NCBI GenBank assembly: GCA_946482345.1
Contig: CAMLRJ010000102.1
Location: forward strand, 1 to 9,099
Direction of reading: 5' to 3'
Length of the DNA stretch: 9,099 nucleotides
DNA from: an uncultured Cellvibrio sp.
GTDB lineage: Bacteria > Pseudomonadota > Gammaproteobacteria > Pseudomonadales > Cellvibrionaceae
Shown: positions 1 to 6,483 of the stretch, one piece after another
How the letters are laid out: each line of letters begins with the position of its first letter
Numbering within the stretch: the first letter of the stretch is position 1
The notes under the pieces: model-generated
The model's database searches: none
Told to the model about the DNA's origin: nothing
Seen by the model: the letters and a program-made list of their open reading frames with translations, nothing else
Made by a program: the position numbers and the translations under genes

Positions 1-200
1 TCTGTTGTGAAACTCAGTAAGGGAGAACCACGAAGTTCTTCAGAGGTAACTTCCAATGTTCTGTCTTTAAAATCCAGTAGCTCGTTAACTCTAGCTTGGT
101 TAATGTCGAAACCTACAGTTACAAATTTCTTTCCAAATTCAACCGCGAGGGGTAGCCCAACGTAACCCAATCCAATAATGACTATCTTGGTGTTTTGCAT
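1..200 (-). CDS. UDP-sugar 6-dehydrogenase, TviB/WbpA-type, N-terminal part (runs off window)
   Basis: Only the first 66 codons are inside the window; the gene continues past the left edge. The predicted protein begins MQNTKIVIIGLGYVGLPLAV, the Rossmann dinucleotide-binding signature (GLGYVG) of the UDP-glucose/GDP-mannose dehydrogenase family, followed by a GFDIN segment that ends the second beta strand in an acidic residue, as expected for NAD binding. The spacing and the following RVNELL...LEVTSEEL stretch resemble TviB/WbpO/WbpA-type UDP-HexNAc 6-dehydrogenases more than UDP-glucose dehydrogenases; the exact substrate cannot be fixed from this fragment. The start is well placed: an AAGGA Shine-Dalgarno sits just after the rfbC stop codon, with only 8 bases between the two genes. 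It is therefore the fourth gene of the rfb operon and suggests a uronic-acid-containing surface polysaccharide. Confidence 0.87.
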   Translation of the reverse strand, partial: MQNTKIVIIGLGYVGLPLAVEFGKKFVTVGFDINQARVNELLDFKDRTLEVTSEELRGSPLLSFTT

Positions 201-208
201 ATAAATCC

Positions 209-730
209 TTAGTCAACTCCTCTGTCTTTAACCGACAAAGTCGGCTTTTCAAAAGGCGGCCATTCTATCCCCAGCCCCTCACTATTCCAAGCAATACACT
301 TCTCATGTTGTTGTGAATAGAAGTTTGTTGTCTTATATTCGACCTCGGCTGACTCGGATAAAACATAAAATCCATGTGCGAAGCCTTCGGGTATCCACAC
401 CTGATGGTGATTTTCTGCCGAGATTTTGTGGCCTGTCCATTTTTGATAGGTTGGCGAGCTGGCGCGCATATCGACAGCCACGTCATAAATCTCGCCAACA
501 ACTACCCTGACAAGTTTGGCTTGTGCCATGGGCTCTTCCTGATAGTGGAGCCCCCTGAGTACGCCCTTGTGTGATTTGGAGTGGTTGTCTTGTACGAAAT
601 TAATGTTTCTTCCAATTAATTGTTCGAAAGTTTTTTGATTGAAGCTTTCGAAAAAAAAGCCTCTGTTGTCATGATGCACATCGGGAATGATAATTTTGAC
701 GCCATCGATATTGGTATCAATTAATTTCAT
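209..730 (-). CDS. rfbC: dTDP-4-dehydrorhamnose 3,5-epimerase
   Basis: RmlC converts dTDP-4-dehydro-6-deoxy-glucose to dTDP-4-dehydro-L-rhamnose, the third step of dTDP-L-rhamnose synthesis in the cytoplasm. The 173-residue product has a typical length for this cupin family and carries its hallmarks: DNRGFFFESF (21-30), VLRGLHYQ (57-64) with the conserved catalytic His62, VRVVVGEIYDVAVDMR (74-89), WIPEGFAHGFYVLSE (112-126), and the tyrosines at 132 and 138, one of which should be the catalytic acid/base. It ends SVKDRGVD with the conserved Asp169. The gene lies 29 bases downstream of rfbD in the same direction and 8 bases upstream of the dehydrogenase, so it is in the operon. No clear Shine-Dalgarno precedes its ATG, which hints at coupling or weak initiation. 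Family assignment is secure. Confidence 0.97.
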   Translation of the reverse strand: MKLIDTNIDGVKIIIPDVHHDNRGFFFESFNQKTFEQLIGRNINFVQDNHSKSHKGVLRGLHYQEEPMAQAKLVRVVVGEIYDVAVDMRASSPTYQKWTGHKISAENHHQVWIPEGFAHGFYVLSESAEVEYKTTNFYSQQHEKCIAWNSEGLGIEWPPFEKPTLSVKDRGVD

Positions 731-759
731 AGAGAGTTTTTGTTAAAAAAGGAGCCATT

Positions 760-1656
760 CTAACGAGTCGCGATATTAATCGCACCAGCTGTCAGGAGTT
801 GTTGCAATTTGTAGCGCCAATTACAGGGTTGAATATCAAATTTTTTGATTATTTTTTGGCAGTTCAAGCGGGAATTTCGAGGGCGGCTGGCTTTGCCAGG
901 GTATTGGTCGGATGCTATGGGTAATATTTTGGGAAAATAGATTTCATCGCTCTGTAATTTTGCCTGTTGAAAAATTTCCCGGGCGAATTCACACCATGAA
1001 ACATAGGGTGTTCCTGAGTAGTGGTAAATGCCCCAATCATTCGATGAAAAATGTTGGCTTTCTTCCGATATTTTTATAATGGTGGTTGCCACATCTCCTG
1101 CATATGTCGGGCCACCAAACTGGTCGGATACTACAGAAATACTATCTTCTTTTCTGACAAGCTCCATCATGGTTTTGAAAAAATTTTTTCCTTCAGCGCT
1201 AAAAACCCATGAAGTTCTTAGAATAATGTGTTTCGAGTTTTGAGTGGCTACAGCAATTTCCCCTGCTAATTTACTTTTTCCATAGACATTAATTGGGTCA
1301 GGTGCGTTACTTTCATCATAAGCTGATTCTTTTTCGCCAGAAAAAACATAATCTGTTGACAGATGAATAATAGTTGCATTTATTTTGGCTGATGCTTTTG
1401 CAACATTTTCTGCACCAATATGATTAACAGAGAAAGCGTCCTTAATATTCTCTTCTGCAAGATCTACAGCGGTATAGGCGGCCAGATTAATGACCAAATC
1501 TGGAAGATGATTTTGTATCACATTGAAAGTTATATCCGAGTCAATAATATTCAATTGTTGCTGGTCAAGCGCAACTATAGTGTGTTCACTTTTTTTTAGC
1601 TGGCCTATTAAATGCTTGCCGATTTGTCCGGATGCGCCGGTAATCAGTATTTTCAT
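760..1656 (-). CDS. rfbD: dTDP-4-dehydrorhamnose reductase
   Basis: RmlD uses NAD(P)H to reduce dTDP-4-dehydro-L-rhamnose to dTDP-L-rhamnose, the last step of the pathway. The 298-residue protein is an extended short-chain dehydrogenase: MKILITGASGQIG (1-13) is the nucleotide-binding loop, NLAAYTAVDLAE (57-68) and STDYVFSG (100-107) are family motifs, and YGKSKLAGE (125-133) provides the catalytic Tyr125 and Lys129. DQFGGPTYAGD (178-188) and RPRNSRL near the C terminus are also typical. The frame is open 17 codons further upstream, but that extension lies inside the end of rfbB and is not conserved-looking. The ATG at 1656 begins exactly at the Rossmann strand, and the rfbB stop sits one base before it (TAA-A-ATG), a spacing that suggests translational coupling. 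Confidence 0.97.
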   Translation of the reverse strand: MKILITGASGQIGKHLIGQLKKSEHTIVALDQQQLNIIDSDITFNVIQNHLPDLVINLAAYTAVDLAEENIKDAFSVNHIGAENVAKASAKINATIIHLSTDYVFSGEKESAYDESNAPDPINVYGKSKLAGEIAVATQNSKHIILRTSWVFSAEGKNFFKTMMELVRKEDSISVVSDQFGGPTYAGDVATTIIKISEESQHFSSNDWGIYHYSGTPYVSWCEFAREIFQQAKLQSDEIYFPKILPIASDQYPGKASRPRNSRLNCQKIIKKFDIQPCNWRYKLQQLLTAGAINIATR

Positions 1657-1657
1657 T

Positions 1658-2722
1658 TTATGCTTTAATTCCAAGCCTTTCACGCTGATAGCTGCTATCC
1701 TGCACACGATGCGCCCATTGCAAATTATTCAAATACCATTCAACTGTTTTGCGAATGCCAGACTCAAAGGTTTCTTCAGGCACCCAACCCAATTCGCGTT
1801 TGATTTTACTCGCATCAATTGCATAACGAATATCGTGACCGGGCCTGTCTTTTACAAAGGTGATTAATTCTTTGTAGGATTTGATCGGTAAATTGTTTGC
1901 GGGTTGCAGCTCATCCAGCAATTCACAGATTGCATGAACCACATCGATATTTTGTTTTTCGTTGTGTCCGCCAATATTGTAGGTCTCACCCACTTTGCCT
2001 TCTGTTACAACCTTGTAGAGCGCACGCGCGTGATCTTCTACAAATAGCCAATCGCGAATTTGATTGCCTTTGCCGTAAACGGGCAATGGTTTTCCTTCAA
2101 GTGCATTCAAAATCATTAACGGAATTAATTTTTCGGGAAAGTGATACGGCCCGTAATTATTTGAGCAATTGGTGACGATTGTGGGTAAACCGTAAGTTCT
2201 TTTCCAGGCTCGCACTAAATGATCGGAGCTGGCCTTGCTCGCGGAATAAGGCGAGCTGGGCGCATAGGGTGTAGTTTCGGTAAATAAATCTTCAGGGCTT
2301 TCAAGATCGCCGTAGACTTCATCGGTTGAAATATGATGAAAACGAAATGCCGCCTTGCGATTGTCACCAAGATTTTTCCAATAGTCTTTTGCCGCTTCGA
2401 GTAATTGATAAGTGCCAATAATATTGGTTTCGATAAATGTAGCGGGGCCATCGATGGAACGATCAACATGGCTTTCGGCGGCGAGGTGCATCACGGCATC
2501 GGGCTGGTGTTGCATGAACACTCGATCCAACTCCTGACGTTTGCAAATATCCACCTGTTCAAATGCGTATCGACTGTTATTGGAAACTGAGACCAAGGAT
2601 TCCAGATTGCCCGCGTAGGTGAGCTTGTCGAGATTAACAACCTGATCCTGAGTGTTGGTGATGATATGGCGAACAACCGCAGAACCTATGAAGCCAGCGC
2701 CACCAGTAATGAGGATTTTCAT
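1658..2722 (-). CDS. rfbB: dTDP-glucose 4,6-dehydratase
   Basis: RmlB converts dTDP-glucose to dTDP-4-dehydro-6-deoxy-glucose using bound NAD+. The 354-residue length is normal. Visible motifs are the NAD-binding [16 protein letters not shown] (1-16), [14 protein letters not shown] (80-93), the active-site triplet Thr133-Asp134-Glu135 in ISTDEVYGD, the catalytic Tyr159 and Lys163 in [12 protein letters not shown], the [17 protein letters not shown] stretch (185-201), and [12 protein letters not shown] near 292-303. These together distinguish RmlB from related epimerases. It is the first gene of the minus-strand operon rfbB-rfbD-rfbC-dehydrogenase and has its own candidate promoter between itself and the terminator of the upstream regulatory RNA. 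The Shine-Dalgarno is weak: only GGAA, four bases before the ATG. rfbA, which supplies its substrate, is not among the four operon genes visible here. Confidence 0.98.
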   Translation of the reverse strand: MKILITGGAGFIGSAVVRHIITNTQDQVVNLDKLTYAGNLESLVSVSNNSRYAFEQVDICKRQELDRVFMQHQPDAVMHLAAESHVDRSIDGPATFIETNIIGTYQLLEAAKDYWKNLGDNRKAAFRFHHISTDEVYGDLESPEDLFTETTPYAPSSPYSASKASSDHLVRAWKRTYGLPTIVTNCSNNYGPYHFPEKLIPLMILNALEGKPLPVYGKGNQIRDWLFVEDHARALYKVVTEGKVGETYNIGGHNEKQNIDVVHAICELLDELQPANNLPIKSYKELITFVKDRPGHDIRYAIDASKIKRELGWVPEETFESGIRKTVEWYLNNLQWAHRVQDSSYQRERLGIKA

Positions 2723-2752
2723 AGGGTTCCGAGCAGATACAAAAGAAGGATG

Positions 2753-2782
2753 ATTATAAATTGAAGGGGATCTATTAGTGAA
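2753..2782 (-). promoter_or_regulatory. Candidate sigma-70 promoter of rfbB operon
   Basis: On the minus strand a perfect TATAAT (2758-2753) follows TTCACT (2782-2777) with an 18-base spacer. The -10 box is perfect and the -35 box matches TTGACA at four of six positions. It lies downstream of the regulatory-RNA terminator and would give an rfbB leader of about 24 nt, so the operon need not depend on read-through. Seen by eye only. Confidence 0.55.
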
Positions 2783-2800
2783 TCAGGTGGGCAAACAAAA

Positions 2801-3079
2801 GAAAAAAGGGAGCCGCATCCTGCTGGCTCCCTGTGCTTCCTGCCGGGTATTGGGTTCATCCTGATCCCATTGGCTTCCTGCCTCCCTTTCGCTTTCCATT
2901 TATACACTCCTTCCTGAAGTGCGTATCCATAGCCTTCGCATCTTGCTTGGGCTGTCTTCCATGTTTCGGTTCATCCTGAACCATGCGCATCCTGCTTTCC
3001 ATTGACGTCCATAATGACTTCATCCTGAAGTACAAATCCCTTAGCTCTGACTTACTGTTAGAGCTACTGTCCTTGTGCT
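2801..3079 (-). ncRNA. csrB: CsrB/RsmZ-type CsrA-sequestering small RNA
   Basis: Read on the minus strand, this gene-free stretch has 19 GGA triplets in about 280 nt (roughly four expected by chance), mostly as CAGGAUG, CAGGAAG or AUGGA. Many sit in loops of short perfect hairpins: ACTTC-AGGAT-GAAGT (3031-3017), GC-AGGAT-GC (2995-2987), GGTTC-AGGAT-GAACC (2982-2968), CACTTC-AGGAA-GGAGTG (2921-2905), GGC-AGGAA-GCC (2882-2872), a 19-nt AGGAT hairpin (2869-2851), GC-AGGAA-GC (2843-2835), and one inside the terminator. This is the architecture of CsrB/CsrC/RsmZ RNAs, which bind many CsrA (RsmA) dimers through GGA loops and relieve repression of target mRNAs; the ACTTCAGGATGAAGT element also occurs in E. 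coli CsrB as I recall it. A 9-bp stem (3065-3043) lies near the 5' end. Ends are set by the predicted -10 (3089-3084) and the terminator T-tract. It could be called RsmZ-like; the class is secure, the exact name is not. Confidence 0.9.
2802..2831 (-). terminator. Intrinsic terminator of the CsrB-like RNA
   Basis: On the minus strand GGGAGCC (2831-2825) pairs perfectly with GGCTCCC (2814-2808) and is followed directly by six T (2807-2802). The loop contains GCAGGATGC, so the terminator hairpin also presents a GGA site. E. coli CsrB likewise ends in a GGGAGC/GCTCCC terminator, from memory. Confidence 0.92.
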
Positions 3080-3083
3080 GACC

Positions 3084-3089
3084 ATTTTA
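3084..3089 (-). promoter_or_regulatory. Predicted -10 box of the CsrB-like RNA
   Basis: TAAAAT on the minus strand, five of six to TATAAT, placing the transcription start near 3077-3079. No good -35 box lies 16-18 bases upstream; TTGCCA (3118-3113) is 23 bases away. A poor -35 fits an activator-dependent promoter. A small dyad TGCC-CAGT-GGCA (3106-3117) covers the -35 region and could be a binding site. Confidence 0.5.
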
Positions 3090-3132
3090 CTCTCGTTGAA
3101 ATTGGTGCCCAGTGGCAAATATCGGAATTTCT

Positions 3133-3150
3133 TGTAGGAAAAATCTCACA
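3133..3150 (-). promoter_or_regulatory. GacA/UvrY-type upstream activating box
   Basis: The minus strand reads TGTGAG-ATTTTT-CCTACA. The GacA upstream activating sequence known from Pseudomonas rsm genes is TGTAAG-N6-CTTACA; ten of the twelve specified bases match with exactly the right spacing. Its centre is about 64 bp upstream of the predicted RNA start, the kind of distance at which GacA boxes are found. This implies control by the GacS/GacA (BarA/UvrY) two-component system. Confidence 0.75.
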
Positions 3151-3249
3151 AAAATCCTGTGAAAATGTTTATTGAATATTGAGCAGTGGATCAATTTGGC
3201 GCCCTATCTGGATAGAGTAAAAAAGACTATTATTCTCCGGCCCTGCATT

Positions 3250-3266
3250 CTTCGTAAACGACGAAG
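3250..3266. repeat. Inverted repeat in the xylanase upstream region
   Basis: CTTCGT (3250-3255) and ACGAAG (3261-3266) are perfect 6-bp arms with a 5-base spacer. It lies 73 bp before the xylanase start codon and could be an operator or a leader hairpin. A second, weaker dyad TGATT-N7-AATCA follows at 3279-3295. A possible -10 box TATTAT lies at 3228-3233, without a convincing -35. No regulator can be named. Confidence 0.4.
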
Positions 3267-3338
3267 TGGTTAGTTGCCTGATTGGTCATTAATCATGATC
3301 TGTCACGGCCAGAATAAATAAAAAATCGGAGACACAAC

Positions 3339-5024
3339 ATGACAACACTATTAAAGAATTTTTTTTCAGCGCTCGCCTGCACCGCAGGACTGGTAATAGC
3401 TTCTTCAAGTTATGCGGCTATTTGTACTTATGCGGTAGTCAATGAATGGAGCACAGGCTTTCAGGGTGCTATCACGATTACCAACAACACCAATACCGCC
3501 ATCAATAGCTGGTCGGTTAATTGGCAATATGCGTCCAACAATAGAGTGACCAGTTTCTGGAATGCGAATGTGACTGGCTCCAATCCCTACGCAGCCAGTC
3601 CCATGTCCTGGAACAGTGTTATCCAGCCAAACCAATCAATTATGTTTGGATTTTTGGGGAGTAAAACCGGCGGCGCTGCAGAAAAGCCTGTTGTGCAGGG
3701 CTCAGTTTGTTCAACAATAACCAGCTCAAGTTCACGCTCGTCAAGCTTAAGTTCCAGTTCAAGATCTTCCTCCATCTCCAGTTCATCACGAAGCTCTTCC
3801 GTTTCAAGTTCGAGAAGTTCATCCAGAAGTATTTCCAGCTCGAGAAGTTCATCGCGTAGCTCATCGATTTCCAGCAGTTCGCGTAGTTCATCCTTGTCGA
3901 GCAGCTCCAGAAGTTCATCTATTTCCAGTTCGTCACGCAGTTCATCCCTATCAAGCAGTTCAAGAAGTTCATCGCGAAGTTCTTCCAGTTCTATGGTGAG
4001 CGGGGTAACCAGTTTGAAAGCGCTGGCAAGCTTCCCGATTGGCGTGGCAGTGAATGCGGGTAATGAAAATAACAGCATTATCAGCAGCGGCACCAGTGCG
4101 CAGCAACAAGCTGTTGTCTTCCCGCACTTCAATCAATTCACGGCGGGTAACATTATGAAAATGAGTTATCTGCATCCATCGGAAAATACATTTAATTTCA
4201 CTCAGGCAGATGACTTAATTACTTTCGCGTCAAGAAATGGTATTCGCATGCATGGTCACGCGTTGATTTGGCATTCTGATTATCAAGTGCCATCGTTTAT
4301 GAAAAATTATTCCGGCGATTTTGCGGCCATGCTCAAAACTCACGTGCAAACCATCGCTTCACATTTCTCCGGAAAAGTTGATAGCTGGGATGTTGTTAAT
4401 GAAGCCTTGGCTGAAGATGGCGATTCTTCTGCGGTCAATGGATTCCGCAATTCTGTGTTCTATCAAAAGATGGGCATCAATTATATTGATCAGGCGTTTA
4501 TCAATGCGCGTGCAGCAGATCCTGTGGCTGATCTTTATTACAACGATTACAACATTGAAAATGGCGGAACCAAAACAACCAAGCTGTATGCATTGGTTGA
4601 TGGATTGAAATCGCGTAACGTCCCGATTACCGGTGTTGGTTTCCAAATGCATGTGCTTTTGGATTGGCCGAGCACCAGTACAATTGAAGCTGCGATGAAA
4701 GCGATTGCTGATCGCGGATTGAAAGTCAAAATCACCGAGCTGGATGTGCGCGTGAATAACAAATACAACCCGTCAGCACCTGTTTACACAAGCTTGACAA
4801 CGGAAGCAGCTACTCGTCAAAAAGAACGTTACCGTCAAATTGTTGCAGCTTATTTGCGTGCAGTTCCTGCATCACAACGAGGGGGCATCAGTGTGTGGGG
4901 TGTTTGGGATACCGATAGCTGGCTGAACACCGCATCAGAACCTGATTGGCCTTTATTATTTGACGCGAACTTCCAACCCAAACCTGCGTTACAAGGTTTT
5001 GCAGATGGTTTGACAGGTAATTAA
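3339..5024 (+). CDS. Secreted endo-1,4-beta-xylanase: CBM2 - polyserine linker - GH10
   Basis: Predicted secreted xylanase that cuts internal beta-1,4 bonds of xylan. The 561 residues comprise a Sec signal peptide (1 to about 27, ending SYAA), a family 2 carbohydrate-binding module (about 28-124) with the boundary cysteines Cys29 and Cys124 and tryptophans 37, 58, 61, 74 and 91, a Ser/Arg linker of about 90 residues (129-218), and a GH10 catalytic domain (about 224-561). The GH10 acid/base is Glu355 in WDVVNEAL and the nucleophile Glu467 in ITELDV; HGHALIWH (305-312), QMH (436-438) and the final GVWDTDSW (521-528) are family motifs. The usual EN-x-MK substrate motif reads GN-I-MK (270-274), so the first Glu is lost. 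GGAG seven bases before the ATG supports the start. The gene is monocistronic, facing a terminator. Polyserine linkers of this kind are characteristic of Cellvibrio and relatives. Confidence 0.96.
   Translation: MTTLLKNFFSALACTAGLVIASSSYAAICTYAVVNEWSTGFQGAITITNNTNTAINSWSVNWQYASNNRVTSFWNANVTGSNPYAASPMSWNSVIQPNQSIMFGFLGSKTGGAAEKPVVQGSVCSTITSSSSRSSSLSSSSRSSSISSSSRSSSVSSSRSSSRSISSSRSSSRSSSISSSSRSSSLSSSSRSSSISSSSRSSSLSSSSRSSSRSSSSSMVSGVTSLKALASFPIGVAVNAGNENNSIISSGTSAQQQAVVFPHFNQFTAGNIMKMSYLHPSENTFNFTQADDLITFASRNGIRMHGHALIWHSDYQVPSFMKNYSGDFAAMLKTHVQTIASHFSGKVDSWDVVNEALAEDGDSSAVNGFRNSVFYQKMGINYIDQAFINARAADPVADLYYNDYNIENGGTKTTKLYALVDGLKSRNVPITGVGFQMHVLLDWPSTSTIEAAMKAIADRGLKVKITELDVRVNNKYNPSAPVYTSLTTEAATRQKERYRQIVAAYLRAVPASQRGGISVWGVWDTDSWLNTASEPDWPLLFDANFQPKPALQGFADGLTGN
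3723..3992 (+). repeat. Degenerate tandem repeat encoding Ser/Arg-rich linker
   Basis: About 270 bases of the xylanase gene encode roughly nine imperfect copies of a ten-residue unit SSRSSS(I/L/V)SSS. At the DNA level pieces such as AGTTCATC, TCCAGTTC and CTCGAGAAG recur with varied serine codons (AGT, AGC, TCA, TCC, TCG, TCT), so the protein repeat is kept more strictly than the DNA repeat. It is a flexible spacer between CBM2 and GH10. Slippage here would change linker length in frame. Confidence 0.9.
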
Positions 5025-5037
5025 TTTTTCGTTAAAT

Positions 5038-5072
5038 AAAAAACCTCGCTGAAAATTCAGCGAGGGTTTTTT
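5038..5072. terminator. Bidirectional intrinsic terminator between xylanase and PLA2-like gene
   Basis: CCTCGCTGAA (5044-5053) and TTCAGCGAGG (5056-5065) form a perfect 10-bp inverted repeat with a tiny AA centre; in practice the loop would be AAAT-sized. It is followed by six T on the plus strand (5067-5072) and flanked by six A on the other side (5038-5043), giving T6 on the minus strand. It therefore serves both convergent genes. Confidence 0.93.
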
Positions 5073-5124
5073 ATATTTCGATAATTGATTTTTATTCGAT
5101 ACAAAATTTTTCAAAAAATATTGT

Positions 5125-5640
5125 TTACTCCTGCTGAATAGCATCACGTAATTTATCCACCATTTTTTCGGGCGGATACTTTTTGGCGTCATCCACTATC
5201 AACTGTATCGCCGCTGGTAAAAGCTGATTAATTTGTTGTTGTTCTTCCACGGTGGGAATTTTATAACCTCGTGGTTTAAATCCTTCCCAATAATTCCAGC
5301 CATAAGACCAACGGTAATAATTCATCCAATAAGGGCTACCGCCCCAACGGATCATACCGTGCATATAATTCGCCATACCTTTACTGTCAGCAGCCTTAAA
5401 CACGCAGGATTGGATCGCATTGTCAGCGGCCAAACGCTGTTCCTTGCTGCCGCCCTGCCAATAAGCCAAATCATGCGCAACACAACAATGTCGCCAAAGA
5501 TTGGGATATAAAGGTGGGCCATCCATCCACAATGAACAGCCATCGGTTGTAAAAGGTTTTAATTCATTGGCAGAACATGGCAAAGCCATGAAAAAAAATG
5601 TCGCCATAAGAAAAATTTTGGGGCTAATTTGACGAAACAT
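5125..5640 (-). CDS. Secreted phospholipase A2-like protein
   Basis: A 171-residue exported protein. Residues 1-24 (MFRQISPKIF...PCSA) form a signal peptide with a hydrophobic core and a small-residue cleavage site. The mature part has TTDGCSLW (31-38) and then HCCVAHDLAYWQGG (51-64), which matches the CCxxHD active-site helix of phospholipase A2 folds, with His56 as the catalytic base; ADNAIQSCV (72-80) would supply the partner Asp73. A Trp/Tyr-rich stretch (99-118, ending RWSYGWNYW) follows. I recognise this as a family of uncharacterised proteobacterial proteins; lipase activity is inferred from the motif only. The frame stays open 14 codons upstream, but that start falls inside the promoter palindrome, and the ATG at 5640 gives a proper signal peptide. 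No strong Shine-Dalgarno is visible. A single ACAGGATAT lies about 20 bases before the start. Confidence 0.8.
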   Translation of the reverse strand: MFRQISPKIFLMATFFFMALPCSANELKPFTTDGCSLWMDGPPLYPNLWRHCCVAHDLAYWQGGSKEQRLAADNAIQSCVFKAADSKGMANYMHGMIRWGGSPYWMNYYRWSYGWNYWEGFKPRGYKIPTVEEQQQINQLLPAAIQLIVDDAKKYPPEKMVDKLRDAIQQE

Positions 5641-5676
5641 GATGAGATGTTCAATATCCTGTGACCTGTTGATTGA

Positions 5677-5694
5677 CCGCATTGTACAATGCGG
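5677..5694. promoter_or_regulatory. Perfect 18-bp palindrome between divergent promoters
   Basis: CCGCATTGTACAATGCGG is its own reverse complement. It sits midway in the 93-base gap between the PLA2-like gene and ubiE, and includes TACAAT on each strand (plus 5685-5690, minus 5686-5681), a five-of-six match to the -10 consensus. It may therefore hold overlapping divergent -10 boxes, an operator, or both. Good -35 boxes are not evident at the right distance. No regulator is recognisable. Confidence 0.6.
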
Positions 5695-5733
5695 CCCATC
5701 GTTTTCACATTTACCCGATTACAGGCCATTAAT

Positions 5734-6483
5734 ATGACCGAACAAAAGACCACCCACTTTGGTTATCAGCAAGTTCCCGTTGAAGAAAAAGCCGAGCGGG
5801 TTGCCCAGGTATTTCACTCTGTTGCTGCCAAATATGATTTGATGAATGACTTGATGTCCGCAGGCATTCATCGTTTGTGGAAGCGGCTCACTATCGAAGC
5901 TTCTGCCGTCAGACCCGGACACAAAGTGTTGGATATCGCCGGTGGCACTGGCGATTTGAGTTATCAATTTTCAAAACTGGTTGGCGACAAAGGGCAAGTG
6001 GTTTTGGCGGATATTAATTCATCCATGCTGAATGTGGGACGCGACAGATTAATTGATCGTGGTGTGGCCGGTAATCTGGCCTATTCGCAATGCGATGCAC
6101 AATTTTTACCTTTTGCCGATAACACATTTGATTGCATCACCATTGCATTTGGTTTGCGCAATGTTACCGATAAAGACATGGCGCTGCGTTCTATGTTGCG
6201 TGTATTGAAACCGGGTGGACGTTTGTTGGTGCTGGAATTTTCCAAACCACAAAATGAATTACTCAGCAAAGCTTACGATACTTATTCATTTAAAATTTTA
6301 CCTTTTATGGGAAAACTGGTGACGCAGGATGCCGACAGTTATCGCTACCTCGCCGAATCCATTCGCATGCACCCTGACCAACAAACATTAAAATCCATGA
6401 TGGATAATGCCGGGTTTGTGAATACTGAATTTCATAATATGACGGGCGGAATAGTTGCTTTGCATAAGGGAATAAAACCTTGA
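5734..6483 (+). CDS. ubiE: Ubiquinone/menaquinone biosynthesis C-methyltransferase
   Basis: UbiE transfers a methyl group from S-adenosylmethionine to the benzoquinol ring in ubiquinone synthesis (and to demethylmenaquinol where menaquinone is made). The 249-residue length is close to E. coli UbiE. Motifs seen are [24 protein letters not shown] (27-50, the N-terminal UbiE signature), the SAM-binding [11 protein letters not shown] (66-76), Asp93 in LADIN at the end of strand two, [13 protein letters not shown] (132-144), [15 protein letters not shown] (158-172) and [10 protein letters not shown] at the C terminus. The frame is open 15 codons further upstream, but the ATG at 5734 gives the normal N terminus and has AGG eight bases before it. 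Its stop overlaps the ubiJ start, so the two are co-transcribed and probably coupled. Confidence 0.98.
   Translation: MTEQKTTHFGYQQVPVEEKAERVAQVFHSVAAKYDLMNDLMSAGIHRLWKRLTIEASAVRPGHKVLDIAGGTGDLSYQFSKLVGDKGQVVLADINSSMLNVGRDRLIDRGVAGNLAYSQCDAQFLPFADNTFDCITIAFGLRNVTDKDMALRSMLRVLKPGGRLLVLEFSKPQNELLSKAYDTYSFKILPFMGKLVTQDADSYRYLAESIRMHPDQQTLKSMMDNAGFVNTEFHNMTGGIVALHKGIKP

Noticed and set aside
2719..2907. Short minus-strand open frame before rfbB
   Set aside because: It lies across the sponge-RNA hairpins and terminator and the rfbB promoter, so it is an accidental frame.
2801..3079. Reading the ATCCTG/TTCCTG repeats as a CRISPR, REP or DNA uptake array
   Set aside because: Spacing is irregular, stems differ between copies, only the AGGA loop is constant, and a promoter and terminator bracket them; the RNA sponge explains all of this better.
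3328..3331. GGA in the xylanase Shine-Dalgarno as a CsrA site
   Set aside because: A single GGA within a ribosome-binding site is common; no second hairpin site is clearly within the leader, so it is not supported.
3587..4132. Long open frame on the minus strand rich in Glu, Leu and Asp, overlapping the xylanase linker
   Set aside because: It is the antisense of serine/arginine codons in the linker; the repetitive composition follows from the plus-strand repeat and there is no start signal or family resemblance.
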